Shown piece by piece: positions 11,771 to 23,961 of a stretch of 64,000 nt of DNA. Position 1 is the first letter of the stretch; each line of letters starts with the position of its first letter. The stretch spans positions 125,775,030 through 125,839,029 of the forward strand of contig CP136067.1 in assembly GCA_032622095.1 (NCBI GenBank), written 5' to 3'. The DNA comes from Siphonodentalium dalli. Its lineage: Eukaryota > Mollusca > Scaphopoda > Gadilida > Siphonodentaliidae. The notes under the pieces were generated by a model. The model ran no database searches and was not told where the DNA came from. It saw nothing but the letters and a program-made list of their open reading frames with translations. The position numbers and the translations under genes are program-made.

Positions 11771-12252
11771 ACCGCATTTTGGTGAGAGTGTATATGTTCC
11801 TTAATAATGTACTTCACTGTAGGTGAAGGTCCCAACTCTAAATTTCACGATTTAAGTAAGTTTATGAGCGATTTTGCTTTGCGTCGCTTACAATAATGGA
11901 ATTTCTCCTGTTTAATAATTTTATTGTTTATATCGATAGCGGCTCACCAATACCACCGAAAAGCATGCAGTATTGAATTGGGATTTTCACCTACAGTGAA
12001 GTATATTAATAAGGAACAGATAATAACTAATAAATATATTCCCCGCGTTATTTATTCGACTTTATAAACTTCAAAAAGTTCCAAATTTTGTACTAGTGGA
12101 ATATGATCTCTACGGGCATTAGCCATAGTAGAGATTCGTGGCATGATCTAATCTACTGCATCTCGCTTCATCAGACACTCCCACTGTTCCGGAGACAATA
12201 GTCCATCAGCGGGCGCGACCTCTAACCGCAATCTAAATAGCGTTCATTAAAA

Positions 12253-13448
12253 TTTGACCCAACACAATGGTGCATATAGCACCACGCGAACATTGGGTAA
12301 ATTTCTCCCATTGTTGGGAAATGTTTTTACTCAATACAGGCCAATATTTATTTCCATTATGCGAAGGGAGATTTTGTGTTGGCTTAGGAGATATGTAGGG
12401 TAATTGGTACACAGGGGTAACCTGACCAGAGGAATACAATTGGGTATGTGCCTTTGATCTCAGATGACTTAAAAGGGGACTAACAAATTATGTTAACAAT
12501 AGATGATCCATGAAGAGCGTTTATTATCAGCTCAGATGATATGTGGGGAAATTGATTTGACCCAATAATTAAGTAATTATTCATCAAACGTTCGGTGTAC
12601 ACAAAATCTTCCAACACAGCAGGGAAATTAATCTTGGGTAAATTGTTACCCTGCGTTGAGTAAAAACATTGCCCAAAATTGGGTAAATTTTACCCAACGG
12701 CTGCGGACACACCTATCACAGTAGCGATGGCATAGTCGGTGTGACAATTATATATGGTGGAGTTTGGTGACAATTGGTTGTCATAATTAATATGCCATAG
12801 CTAGCGATGTCGCCCGCTGCATATTCGCACAATGAGTCCTCCAAAGTTCGTTATAATCATCATTTTTATTGTTTTTTGGTCTTGTATAGTTCGCTTTGTT
12901 TATTCCAGATACTTTCTCGCAGCTGCATTTCCTCCAACAGTTCCGACATAGCTTCATTGGCCCACATGATAATATTAGCGGAATTATGCGAAGAACTAAA
13001 CGTCTCAAAATAAAAACCGCAATTGGGGAACTGTCTTAATACGCATGCAATTAATAAAGTGGATACACATGAATTGAGAGCATATCAACAAAACGTACTG
13101 CATGCATGATATGTGAGTGAATGAGGGATTGCCACGGTCAAACACAATTCTGGACGATCGATCGTGCAATTATATATATCGTAGATAATACAATGTAGCA
13201 AAGCGTAATGAGTAGAGATCAACCTTGCACGGTGAAACGCAATGGTTTAATTGGTCGAGTCGACTCATTGTGCGGAAATTCAGCGCGAAACATGGCAAGC
13301 TATGGCAAAGAAATGTGACGACTAATTGTCACCAAATTGCACCATAATAAATTGTCACACCTACAATGGCATCGCTACCTTGGTACGTGTGTCCGCATCC
13401 AATGTTTGCGTGGTACTATATGCGCAATTGTGAAATTTTACCCAACGC
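12253..13448. mobile_element. Nested inverted-repeat elements around ACCCAA
   Basis: Outer inverted repeats contain TTTGACCCAACACAATGGTG with CACCACGCGAACATT on the left, mirrored by AATGTTTGCGTGGT and ATTTTACCCAACGCG on the right. Inside, 12,702-13,396 is a second element with about 140-bp inverted arms starting GCGGACACACC and ending GTGTGTCCGC. The arms include GACAATTNNTNNTGGTG and GCCATAGCTAGC/GCAAGCTATGGC. No gene is recognised. Confidence 0.65.
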
Positions 13449-13630
13449 GATAATAATACAAAAGATAGAACAAAAGCATGGCCTGGATTTTACTTTGGAC
13501 ATACATGTATGCTTCCATTTTGGGTGTTATAGATCAAAATGTTAAAGAGGTCTATCTCTTCCTGTAACAAGACTTAGTGTCAAATAATACACATGGATCA
13601 ATGACCCCTGTCCAGAAACGCTTCTACCAA

Positions 13631-14095
13631 TTAAAGGTACCCAATCCGATTAAGCACCCATCAATTACTATTTATTTGGCTTCGGGGGGGGGGGGGGGTA
13701 AACAATATTTGATTCGAGTCGAGGAACCCATCCATCAAAGCTCAGAGTGATCAGATATCGATTTTTAAAATTTATTATTTTTCACCACCTGGAATATTTG
13801 GTGGCCCAGTAAAAGTCGACGAAAAGACCAAATAGCGGATGAAGATGGATAACTCTAAAATCAAGTGGCTTTTTTTGTGTCAGATATTTGACAAACCGGC
13901 AAAATTTCATTGTACAAAATGTTGATAAATAACAGGTTTTGGGCAATTTTATACTTTAGTGGACTGTGGTTAGCATTATTTTTGAGAAATTAATCGATTC
14001 TGATAACTGAAGCGGCAGTTCAAAAACAAATTGTTGTTGGAATCTAATGATATGGGGACCATCGAATCGGATTGAGTACCTTTAATATTTATTTT
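13631..14095. mobile_element. TTAA-flanked MITE, AGGTACTCAATCCGAT ends, copy 1
   Basis: It starts TTAAAGGTACCCAATCCGAT and ends ATCGGATTGAGTACCTTTAA, so TTAA flanks inverted ends. The interior (GATTCGAGTCGAGGAACCCA, AACTCTAAAATCAAGTGG) matches 29,124-29,586 and 42,873-43,316. A G-homopolymer is at about 13,685. TTAA flanks are piggyBac-like; no transposase is present. Confidence 0.75.
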
Positions 14096-14521
14096 ATTTC
14101 GAATTTTCTGGTATAGTATACATAAACTTAATTTGGTAGAGTTTACGGGTCGCATTCGTTCGGAGCGTAGCAACCGCGTCAACACTAAACATAGTAACGA
14201 AAAACGTCTCACTTGTTTATCGCATTTATATAAGAATATGTCGATATACAATAAATATTAATTGATAGAAGCATGTTCGTACATGAGTCTGCGATTTATA
14301 TGTATTAATTTGTACCCCGGAAACTATATAAAACTTGTTCAACAAACGACCCATTTCTCTAAATAAATAGAATTCATTCTGCACCGTTATCTGTCGTCTG
14401 CATGTATCATCTTAGCATCCCTCCAAAATAATAGTAGATAATTCCGATGTACACCTTTTAGCTGACTGATGGGAGAATCCATTTAGTATAGGACCCATCA
14501 ACATCAAATTATCAGAACCAC

Positions 14522-14766
14522 TTAACCCTTTCACGACGGGAGCTGCGCTGGTGCAGCATTAAATATCCTGCGCCAGTGCATTCTCTTATGTATGTGAGTC
14601 TCATATAGGGGGCCTGGCATATACAAGAGAATACACTGGCTTACAAGGTCAAGATAAATATTGTTAGGCCAATGAATTATTTTATATATGCGAGGCTCCC
14701 TATATGGGAGACTCGCATACATAAGTGAATGCATTGGCACTGAGTTTTCTGTCATTGAAGGGTTTA
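14522..14766. mobile_element. TTAA-ended hairpin MITE, type B, copy 1
   Basis: The left end TTAACCCTTTCACGACGGGA with AGCTGCGCTGGTGCAGCATT defines a second terminus type on the same hairpin modules. Hairpins are at 14,573-14,639 and 14,669-14,737, each with several substitutions. The linker (GGTCAAGATAAATATTG) differs from type A. The right end (TCATTGAAGGGTTTA) is a decayed inverted copy of the left. Confidence 0.75.
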
Positions 14767-14779
14767 TTCATAGCTGTGT

Positions 14780-15560
14780 ACTCAGCCTGTTAATTAGGGG
14801 TGTTCACGACATTATCGCGCGCAACACATTTTGCGAATTAACCGTTCTTCCATCACACGACCGTTGATAAGCTTTCGTATGTCCCGGTCGATCGAAACTG
14901 AGATATTTGCACTATGAAAAAGCCAATAAAGTACACACAACGGCATATTATTGGCCTGGAATACTAAGTAAACGTCAAACAGTCGCTGTTGTTTGACTTT
15001 TATATGCGAAAATCGATTTCCACGAAGCAAAACCGATAAGAGGATCAATTTCTGCTATAGAACTATAAAGTACGAGGTCATAGTGTCTCTTGTTACTGAT
15101 TTGTGAACCGAGAATGTAAATCCGCCTCGTTAAAAGCAGAGCATGTGCTCCCAGGGGAGAAGGCATGGTTTCAACCAGAGACGCAAAGCCGCCTCATTAA
15201 AATCATCTTATGGTCTGATGGGCTGCTTAAAAGATCGACACTCCGATATGACGTCATACAATTTAGAGTTTCCTAAGCCAATTTTCCGGTTACCGGCCAA
15301 AAGAAATTGAAAAATACTTTCAAACACCATTATTCGTATCACACAATCATGTAGGCATCACGGAATTGAAATCATCCACACTCTGATGACAAATGTGCAT
15401 ACATTCTACACAATTTGGTTTAAATTTGATCTTAAACAAAATTGTGTAGAAAAGACACATAACATATGTGTCGGTGGAATTTTCTCAACATTGAATATGA
15501 GTGAATATGTGACTGTATATTATAGTTAGAGTAGATGAGTTATGTTCTATTAGAGACACA
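14780..15560. other. Unassigned spacer
   Basis: No supported gene. A small inverted repeat around TCTACACAATTT/AAATTGTGTAGA lies at 15,395-15,452. Confidence 0.4.
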
Positions 15561-15579
15561 TATAATAATAATTTACGCA

Positions 15580-15943
15580 TTGAAGATACATCAATAAGAC
15601 CTCCTTCTTACTACAATGCCGGGTGGAGAACATCAAATATTTTGCAATGTAGGCTCCGAAACAACTGCAGTGATCTGAACTTCGATAAATTCAAAAATTA
15701 CATCTCATCAAGCCCGTGTTGCTCCTGTGGTAACCAATGTGAAGATGCAAGCCATTTTTTCTCTTTGAATGTCCTTTCTATACAGATGCAAGAAACCGTA
15801 TGTGGACACGACTAGATGAGCATAAAGTGGTCACCACCAGTATTAAGGATATTCTCTTTGGCATACCCCAAAATAGCGATACCTTGAATAGGCGATTATT
15901 CGAGACAGTACAATCATTCATCATATCCACAGACCGATTTTAG
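15580..15943 (+). pseudogene. Non-LTR retrotransposon C-terminal fragment, frameshifted
   Basis: The plus-strand frame reads YYNAGWRTSNILQCRLRNNC, then a zinc-knuckle-like CCSCGNQCEDASHFF as in C-terminal ends of non-LTR reverse transcriptase proteins. Around 15,760 the frame shifts (a CTCTTT region); beyond it the downstream frame is open to a TAG at 15,941-15,943. Only the C-terminus remains; no reverse transcriptase core is seen. The clade cannot be fixed from this fragment. Confidence 0.65.
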
Positions 15944-16290
15944 TAATCATTATTCCCATCGATGTGGGACTCCACCCACTGCCATAGCCACAACTACAAC
16001 CTGCATATTTTTGATTGGGAGACTGTTCTCCTATGTATACATAGCCGATCGTATGGGACACCGTCCCCCATACAAATAACAACAAAACTCTCATCAAATT
16101 TCATTCCTGCAACAACATCGATTTGAATTCATCAGCAGCTGAACGCCAGGGGAGAGGAGCTTCACTAAGTTTGGTAACTTGTGCTCCGATCCCCTATGCA
16201 CCCACAACATTATCCATATATTCTGTGTTGTAAAATATTCCATGTATATGTGGGTCACCATAAATATGTCCAAACAAATAATATTAGAGA
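15944..16290 (+). mobile_element. 3' untranslated tail of the LINE family
   Basis: It follows directly on the C-terminal fragment. Markers are GGGACACCGTCCCCCATACA, CATCAGCAGCTGAA, GGTAACTTGTGCTCCGATCC and a terminal AATAAATATGTCCAAACAAA. The same tail occurs at 33,858-33,945, 37,673-37,762 and, split by a DNA transposon, 38,440-40,120. This ties those orphan segments to one LINE family. Confidence 0.65.
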
Positions 16291-17073
16291 CACAAACCTC
16301 GTAAAAGCTGCCATATTAAAAATATAACAGCAGCTTTAAAACGTTGTGCTACACAATTACGTGTTTAGCTATTCAGTTTTGACACAAAGACAGTGGCCGG
16401 ATTCGTCATATCAGGTTTAAACCTCCAGATTAAAATCTGGTTTAAGCCGGTATTGGCGGTCCCGCCAGACCGGGTTTAAGGGGGCGTTTTTTCTTTCAGT
16501 GGCCACCTGATTGACAAATGCTCATGGGATTTATTCACTGCGATACAAGTACCGCGCGTGAACCAACTAATCTGATCTAATTATGGGTCGAAATCAATCT
16601 GACAAACGGCATGACTCTCAACACGAGTTTCGCGCGCTGTTCATCACTTTGTTTGTGCTGCAAGATGCTTTACCAGAAATGACAAAATTGGTTGTAGTGG
16701 TGGGGTTACCATGTATATAATCTATACATATACAAACGAGTAGGATATGTCTGTCCGTATGTCCGCCTGTCTGTTGGCAATTTTTTCTCTCGGACCCCTG
16801 GACCGATTTCAATCAAATTTCGTGTATTCAATACCGAAATGTTAAACTATCAAAAGGGGCCGCCGCTGAATAAAGGCTCCGTCAAAGATGAAGATGTGCA
16901 CTTCGGGGTCGCAGGCCAGGTCTCTGTGTGCATGGGCCGCAGCCCCCTCCGACTCTGAATAAAGTGCTATGAAAGGGAACCAATTTAAGCTAGCATTACA
17001 TATAATATTGCATGTGATTAACAGCGTGTCCACGATTATGTTATTAATAATTTTGCAAAAGAACAGACGAGAC

Positions 17074-17140
17074 TATTGACATTCCCTTATTACTTATCAC
17101 TCTATAGTATAGAGTGATAAGTAATAAGGGAATGTCAATA
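17074..17140. repeat. Perfect 67-bp palindrome
   Basis: A 33-bp arm (TATTGACATTCCCTTATTAC ...) is followed by one spacer base (17,107) and the exact reverse complement. Its sequence is unrelated to the dispersed 67-bp hairpin modules. No gene lies near it. Confidence 0.95.
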
Positions 17141-17149
17141 TTTTAGCTA

Positions 17150-18460
17150 ACGATGAAATTTAAGCTGGTCAAAAATAATGTGACGTGGTGACAAGAGGGA
17201 CTGGGGTGTTCTAAATGTACAACAGTTGGAACGTTCATGCCTGACACTATGGCACAGCATTAGTTGGAAATTTCTCTACATACCTGGGTTGCAATTTTCC
17301 AAAAAAGTATTACATGTATACTATGAAATTGTTCGTTTTCAGACACAATTTTCCTAAATTAGGAGGCGTGTCTGGATAGACATTTCCAACATTTAGAAAT
17401 ATTTTAAGAACCAGATCAACCAAAGTTAGTGTGCAAATAGAATTTCGCAACCTTGCGATTTGTGTCTGTCTCAATTGTAGAGATTGACACCCCAATGGAG
17501 ACCACCTAGTCAATCGTGGACAAAGAAGTCAGTGAAGTTGGCGTCTTATTGGACAACTTGCTTATGTTTACACACCAGTAGCGCCATCTGAACTGTTGGA
17601 CGTGTGCAACCAGGTGGTCTCTGTTTTCGGAGGTCGTTGTGCCAAACTTAGAACTAACACCCTCTGCAATAGGATCGAAAGTCTCAGGTCCAGAAAAAGG
17701 TCATTTGCACCTGCGCCCATATGGTATGATTATCCAACTGGTTGCTCAAGTATTCCAACTTTTGGATATTTCCAGCCAAACCCCCATGCTTAAACATTTT
17801 CCAACTGAAGACAATTTCAGTCACAAATTGACCAGACGTGGTCTAAAAAGCCCAAGAGTAAAATAATAATAGTTTGAAACTATCAGATTAATTTTAATCT
17901 ATTTTGGTCAGATAGTTTCAACTGATATTGTGTCCAGCATAAAAATGAAATTTCGACCAACATTGAAAGGTCTCACCCCAAACGAGAGCTAACCCTCCCA
18001 TAATAACTCGATAAATGTGGTAATTCACCCACGATGAAAGTAAAACTCATGAATGGTTCGTCAATGTTGACTAAAAGTGTGGTGTGGTGCACATCCTCTC
18101 ATCTTTGGCAACATTTTCAACATTTAGGCCCAAATGAATAAGTTTATATATTCCAGTTTCCGTTAATATTGTTTAAATGAAATTGCAATTTGAAAGGTGT
18201 TCGATTGGGCGGTTTGAAAGATTAAAGTACCAGTTGGACAATTCAAAACTAAAGGGCTGCAAATGTAATTTTTCGGACTTTTCCTGAGGATGGAGGGCAA
18301 TTGGAAATTGACTTAACTAGAAACATATTTTATTTGAATAATATACTAAATGGATTTGGCACAAGATTTTGTTCAACTCATGAAACCCTCTCCAGATAAA
18401 ATACAATGGAACTCACATTTGATCAAGATGACGATAAACGCATTTACATATTGGTATGTG
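17150..18460. other. Unassigned spacer
   Basis: No domain-bearing frame. Short inverted words (GGAGACCACCTAG at 17,496 and CCAGGTGGTCTCTG at 17,610) and a 25-bp inverted match (GTTTGAAACTATCAGATTA with GGTCAGATAGTTTCAACT, 17,870-17,922) hint at old mobile elements. Confidence 0.35.
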
Positions 18461-18461
18461 G

Positions 18462-18712
18462 TTAACCCTTCCATGACTGGAGCGCCTGATATTTATCAAA
18501 AACCCTGTGCGAATGCATTCTCTTATATATGTGATGCCCCCATAGCGAGCCTCGCATATATAAGATAATACATTGGCCTAATAATATTTACATTGACCGT
18601 GTAAGCCATCACATCTCTTATATATGCGAGGCTCCATGTGGGGGACAATGCACACACTGACACAGGATATTTAATGCTGCATCAGCGCAGCTCCCACCAT
18701 GGAATTTGTTAA
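18462..18712. mobile_element. TTAA-ended hairpin MITE, type B, copy 2
   Basis: Starts TTAACCCTTCCATGACTGGA; the right end carries the inverted CTGCATCAGCGCAGCTCCCA and closes at a TTAA (18,709-18,712). The left hairpin (18,509-18,576) is nearly whole; the right one (18,604-18,650) is truncated. Confidence 0.7.
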
Positions 18713-18714
18713 TT

Positions 18715-20860
18715 GGAACGGATACTTAAAAATAATATTTAAAATTTCCACCTATATAATATACGATTATTTCATGTTTAAGTGACTTTTGTGAGCAGAC
18801 TGAGTTGATTACCAAGGGTAAATTCCACGATGATGTGGTTTAATTATAGTTACAGTAAATAAGCTTCTTCCACCTGATAGAGCTATGATAGAGATGAGCA
18901 ATATTAGAAAAAGAGAAAAAGTTATCGTATCAATTTGAAAAAAAATATCTCGCAAGAGCAGTTGACAGAATTCATGGGAGAGAAATCGGGCTTTTTTCCT
19001 GTAAACTATAACACAGAATTGGCCTTCACTGAATACGAAAATCCTGTTGTGTATCCATATTTTTCGCTTTTTTGTGAACTTTCCCAGTTTTTTTAAATAA
19101 TTAAACCTTCAAACCAGTAATGACACATTTAACACAGGCTACACTGGCTGTTATGCCCCCAGATACTTATCTTTCTATTTTTCAGACCCCCACAACCCGG
19201 TAAATCGTGTACTGCTACCTCAGGAAACGGAATTAGGGACGCTATTTTATGAGAGGTGATTATTGTAATTTTTGCTGCGCTGACAAAAAATCTAAACTTG
19301 TATAATCTTACTCTTTTGAAAGACGATATTTGGCCATCAAAACCAGATCAAGACCTCATATTAATGGAGACATTACGATATAGAATACATACAGGTAGTT
19401 ATTAAGTACAAAAGAAGCGAAAATCTTAAATTATTTCCGACGAAAGAGACGCATCCAAAGTTGAAATTTACATACACGCTGTCAATCAAACATCAAGTTA
19501 TCGATTGATCAAGTGGCGTCATCGATTCGTCGCATTTGATTGGCTAGTGCACAGTGTACAATGTGAACTGGTCGCCTCACAGTGGCAGCAGGTGTTCCAG
19601 AAATGCTTTCCCTGACTGTGACACGAGTTTTTAGTTTCTGAATCTTTTTTGTGCAAATGTTAGCTCGATCGAGTCTTGTTGATTTTTCGAGGTACTTACG
19701 GTATACACTGAAGTATTCATGCATCACTGAAAAAACAGAGTCGGGTTGACATGTTTAACTTTGCGTGTAACTGTTTATTTTCTATACACCGCGTATATAT
19801 AGTAAACATGATATCGTTTAGGTTTTGTGTGTAGATATTTATTGCAATATGTTTAGGTATATATATTGTGTTTAGTTTCCAATGTATGCAACTATCAGGG
19901 CAGATCACATGTTTATAGTTTAATATATACGTATGTCAGCCAGACTGAGTTTTGTGAAGTACATATATATAATCTCAATATTTCACGAGGCGCTATAACA
20001 TTAAAACACCGACTGTTTGTGTGGAAACAAACGTGGCGTTTAGTTTTCACAGTCAACAGTATAGGAGACAATTAGGTGACGTCATACAACACGTGTTGAT
20101 ATCGCTGGTGAACAAATCAAAGCGATTCTCTTTGTTTGTGTCGTAGAGTTAGTATTGATGATTTTTTAAACAACTTCAAACATGCCTACATGTATGTCTT
20201 GTATAGTCAGCGATGGTGCCAATCGATATGACCCGAAAGTGAAAGTTTCATATCATCGAACGCCAATTGATTATCAGTAAAGTTAATGGCAGGGCAGTCC
20301 AACCTGAAGGAATTTTGATGCAACACCGGAATTCCCGTTTATATCAAATAGTTTGCATGTACTCTTTAGTCACGCGGTATAGGCGTGATCAGTACACGAG
20401 GATGCTGTGAATATTGTTATTTCAATTGAAGAAGTAATCAAGAAATTTAGATTCGAGAAATCACTTTAATTGCTAAATGTGTGACAATTAATGGTTTATA
20501 ATGATCTGTGGATTGACAGCTTGTGATTAAATTATAAAATTTACACCCGAGTCCAATTCAATTCTATACTCTCATCACCTTATATACACATACAGGTATG
20601 GAGAAAATAATTTACAATATGCACATTATTTACAATACATTTTTGGTATAATGTATTCATTTTAGCCACTTTGTTCGGTATGTTACCAATTTGCAGGAAC
20701 GTGGCCAGAGGGTTTCCGTTGGGATGGGGTGTTCACCGTGAACTAGACCAAGATCTTATGTTCGCGAAATATAATTTGCACCCCCAACCCGGGTTGAAAC
20801 TTTTCAACTGGTACCTCAAACTTTCCAACTGTTCGACATGTCCAACCTGACACCCCTAAT
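18715..20860. other. Unassigned spacer
   Basis: AT-rich DNA without a supported gene or clear repeat; frames up to about 72 codons lack domains. No tRNA-like promoter boxes were recognised. Confidence 0.4.
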
Positions 20861-20868
20861 GTATAAGG

Positions 20869-22026
20869 TTGGAACATTTCGTACCAAAAGTAGAACAAAT
20901 ATGCTACTTGTCGTCTAACAATAAGAAATCCCCCACTAAAAGTGCCAAATGGATCCCCTTAACAGATATACCTTTACGCAATGACCCTATGTTCCTTACT
21001 TATGACTATTCTTACATAGAAAAACAGGCACAAAAATTAACCAATCCTTTTTGGCATGATGTCCTGATGGCATTCACAAAATTTCTAGAGAAAGATCGAA
21101 ACAATCGTAAAATATCAGCATGTACATTATGGAATAACCCAAACATAAAGCAATATGGAAAAGTAATAAATTTCACCTCCTGGCGGGAAAAAGGGATCAT
21201 ATTTTTAAATGATATACTGGACAATAATGATCGCTTTCTTACACGAGACGATTTACTAAAGATTTATAACATACGCACAAACTTTATCACTCTTAATAAC
21301 ATTCAACATCAAATAAAATTACTTACAAAAAAACTTGACCAGCCTATAACTCGAATTTGCAGCCCCCTTTTACCAAATAATTTCATTAAACTGCTTAAAA
21401 ACTGTCGAGGAGGACAGGACTTTTATAACATCTTAATGGATACTCCAACTTCTACAGTAGCGCACAGAAAATGGCAAGCGTTATATCCTGACAACACAAT
21501 TCAATGGTGTAAAGTAGATAAACTACCCTTTCTCACGACGCCTGACACAAAACTGCAATGGCTACAATTCCGAATAAACTCACGAATATTATCAACTAAC
21601 AAGTTTCTTAAAATGTCCAATTTACGACAAGATGATAAATGCGATAGATGTAAAAGCGAGACAGAAGACATCTCCCACATATTTTGGAACTGTGTTCACG
21701 TTCAGAAATTCATTAAGGAACTCAGCGATTGGGGTAAAATTAACAGCATTGATCTATGTCCCCAACAGATGACAATGATTCTCGGCTCATCACCAACGAA
21801 TCCGAACTTTATAACGAACATGCTATGGCTTCTAATTAAACAATACATTTATAGGACCAAATTCAAGCCAACTAACTTATCGCTAAATGTTTTCCTCAAA
21901 GAATTGAATTATAGATACCAATGTGAGAAGTATACCGCACGATGCCAATCGAAACAAGAAGAATTTTCGAAAAACTGGTTCCTTTTAGAAAAAGCTATAC
22001 ATATACGCACGAGTCAACACAAATAA
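20869..22026 (+). pseudogene. 5'-truncated L1/Tx1-like LINE ORF2 C-terminal fragment
   Basis: An open frame of 385 codons. Residues 258-274 form a C-x2-C-x7-H-x4-C zinc knuckle (CDRCKSETEDISHIFWNC), the C-terminal signature of L1-like ORF2 proteins. No endonuclease or reverse transcriptase core is present. The first 24 codons derive from target DNA, because the LINE junction is at 20,939/20,940 (see the target duplication), so the annotated ATG is accidental. A 3' UTR, an AATAAA at 22,374 and a long A-tract follow. This is a dead-on-arrival copy. Confidence 0.8.
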
Positions 22027-22384
22027 ACTTGAGTGTCCTGAAAATTATCTCTTCACCAGTTCACAAACTCACTCAACTACTATACCCAAGAAATACTATT
22101 ACCGCCCATGACCACAATGCCGTCTATAGTTAGATGTCGTACCGATGCGCCGTACACATGAACAAAGTTCGAAAGATTTAAAATCTATATAAAAATGAAC
22201 ACATTATTCGATTGATACCTATTCACATGTAAGTCACTGGGAGTGCATATGATGTACGAAAGGCGTGTAAATGAAGTGAGCGAGATGTGAGAGAATTGGA
22301 AGAATGTAACTTTATATATAATAACATGTACCCTTGTCTGTATTACATTCATTCATTGATGTCTGTTTATTCCAATAAAAAAAA

Positions 22385-22433
<49 letters not shown>

Positions 22434-22440
22434 CCACTAA
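20923..22440 (+). mobile_element. L1-like LINE insertion, copy 1, with target duplication
   Basis: The 5' duplication AAGAAATCCCCCACTAA is at 20,923-20,939. The LINE body starts at 20,940 and ends in an A-tract (about 22,390-22,429). The 3' duplication reads AAATCCCCCACTAA up to 22,440, its first bases merged into the A-tract; in the downstream copy the full 17 bp survive (24,358-24,374). The related locus at 10,850-10,960 reads through without an insert. Confidence 0.8.
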
Positions 22441-22695
22441 CTACATGTTTTATAATCAAACAATGAGAATGATTTCAACTGTTGAACATTATGACAAAAA
22501 TGAGAAAAATCGGGGGGGGGGGGGGTAGGCACCCCAACACCCCTGTCCCCGCCAACTTGCCTGTACATACGCCCCGGGTAATCCTCTCTAAGTTTATAAT
22601 TATACCATCCTTATCGATTGAATGAATGACTGTGGTTACATGAGCGACTGAGCAATCAGACAGTTCATCACCCACGGTCGTCTTTCAGAGCCTGA

Positions 22696-23038
22696 TTAAC
22701 CCTTTACCCAACAGAAGGGCCCTGTGCCAATGCATTCTCTTATATATGCGAGTCGACCATAGGTCGCCTCGCATATATAAGAGAATGCATTGGCTTAACA
22801 CATTAAAAATTATAAAATTGTTAAAGAATGTAAGAAAAAATGGTAAAAAGTGTTAAAATGCATTCTCTTATATATGCGAGGCGACCTATGGCGTAACTGT
22901 AACCATCACAATGTGGTCAATGAGCCGGTTCCAATGATATCCATATTTGTATGGTTTTATTGAGACAGACCCAAGATAATATAGGCTGTTGAAGCTTAAT
23001 TCGGCCGGTTTTGGACGTTTTGTTGGGTAAAGGATTAA
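22696..23038. mobile_element. TTAA hairpin MITE, type A, in duplication unit 1
   Basis: Ends are TTAACCCTTTACCCAACA and TGTTGGGTAAAGGATTAA. The left hairpin 22,727-22,793 is complete; the right one (22,858-22,892) is cut in its loop, so only the left arm remains. Confidence 0.8.
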
Positions 23039-23185
23039 AACAGAACCAAGGTGAAGGTATTCAAGCACTCATAAAGCACCCCTGATTTACCCACCAGAGC
23101 CAACACCGATGTTCTAGAACATGCACCAATCCGGAATATATTGATGACATGGAGCCATTAAATCCATGAAAGCCAATTCCCCATG

Positions 23186-23961
23186 ATTTACTAAAGATTT
23201 ATAACATACGCACAAACTTTATCACTCTTAATAACATTCAACATCAAATAAAATTACTTACAAAAAAACTTGACCAGCCTATAACTCGAATTTGCAGCCC
23301 CCTTTTACCAAATAATTTCATTAAACTGCTTAAAAACTGTCGAGGAGGACAGGACTTTTATAACATCTTAATGGATACTCCAACTTCTACAGTAGCGCAC
23401 AGAAAATGGCAAGCGTTATATCCTGACAACACAATTCAATGGTGTAAAGTAGATAAACTACCCTTTCTCACGACGCCTGACACAAAACTGCAATGGCTAC
23501 AATTCCGAATAAACTCACGAATATTATCAACTAACAAGTTTCTTAAAATGTCCAATTTACGACAAGATGATAAATGCGATAGATGTAATAGCGAGACAGA
23601 AGACATCTCCCACATATTTTGGAACTGTGTTCACGTTCAGAAATTCATTAAGGAACTCAGCGATTGGGGTAAAATTAACAGCATTGATCTATGTCCCCAA
23701 CAGATGACAATGATTCTCGGCTCATCACCAACGAATCCGAACTTTATAACGAACATGCTATGGCTTCTAATTAAACAATACATTTATAGGACCAAATTCA
23801 AGCCAACTAACTTATCGCTAAATGTTTTCCTCAAAGAATTGAATTATAGATACCAATGTGAGAAGTATACCGCACGATGCCAATCGAAACAAGAAGAATT
23901 TTCGAAAAACTGGTTCCTTTTAGAAAAAGCTATACATATACGCACGAGTCAACACAAATAA
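23186..23961 (+). pseudogene. LINE ORF2 fragment, second duplicated copy
   Basis: The same frame as the upstream LINE fragment from its codon 128 onward, including the zinc knuckle (one Lys-to-Asn change within it). It is open from the duplication joint at 23,186. The first internal Met is at 23,371. It arose by duplication, not by retrotransposition. Confidence 0.85.

Larger units (their letters stand above)
8352..11790. mobile_element. TA-flanked element with CACTCT ends and GGTTCTT arrays
   Basis: The left end is TA|CACTCTTAACAAAT; the right end in reverse complement is TA|CACTCTCACCAAAA. The sister foldback arm reads TTAGTTATTATCTGTTCC where this copy has TTAGTTATTA, the insert, then TATGTTCC, so the insertion duplicated a TA. 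Both sub-terminal zones (8,370-8,665 and 11,440-11,770) are dense GGTTCTT/AAGAACC arrays in mixed orientation; the reading frames there just translate the array. The middle (8,700-11,400) has no recognised gene. A TA target suggests a Tc1/mariner-type origin (inference). Confidence 0.7.
7812..12156. mobile_element. Foldback element, interrupted twice
   Basis: The arm at 7,812-8,351 (AGATCATGCCATTAATCTCT ... GGGGAATATATTTCTTAGTT) is the inverted partner of 11,793-12,156. The inverted match continues through TTCACTGTAGGTGAA at 11,813-11,827 and its partner near 11,990. The right arm serves as an uninterrupted reference: it shows that the left arm received a LINE tail (about 7,884-8,290) and a TA-inserted element (8,352-11,790). 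Without these the structure would be a short palindromic element. Confidence 0.7.

Noticed and set aside
11571-11835. Minus-strand frames rich in EEP/KNL/GSS repeats
   Set aside because: They translate the AAGAACC/GGTTCTT array in different phases; no independent coding signal.
16740-16990. Possible tRNA-derived SINE (GTCTGTTGGC, GACCCCTGGACCGATTTC)
   Set aside because: No convincing A and B boxes at proper spacing, and no tail or target duplication.
22390-22430. Poly(A) tract as evidence of a processed pseudogene
   Set aside because: The tract belongs to the L1-like LINE, as shown by the upstream AATAAA, the ORF2 C-terminus and the 17-bp target duplication.
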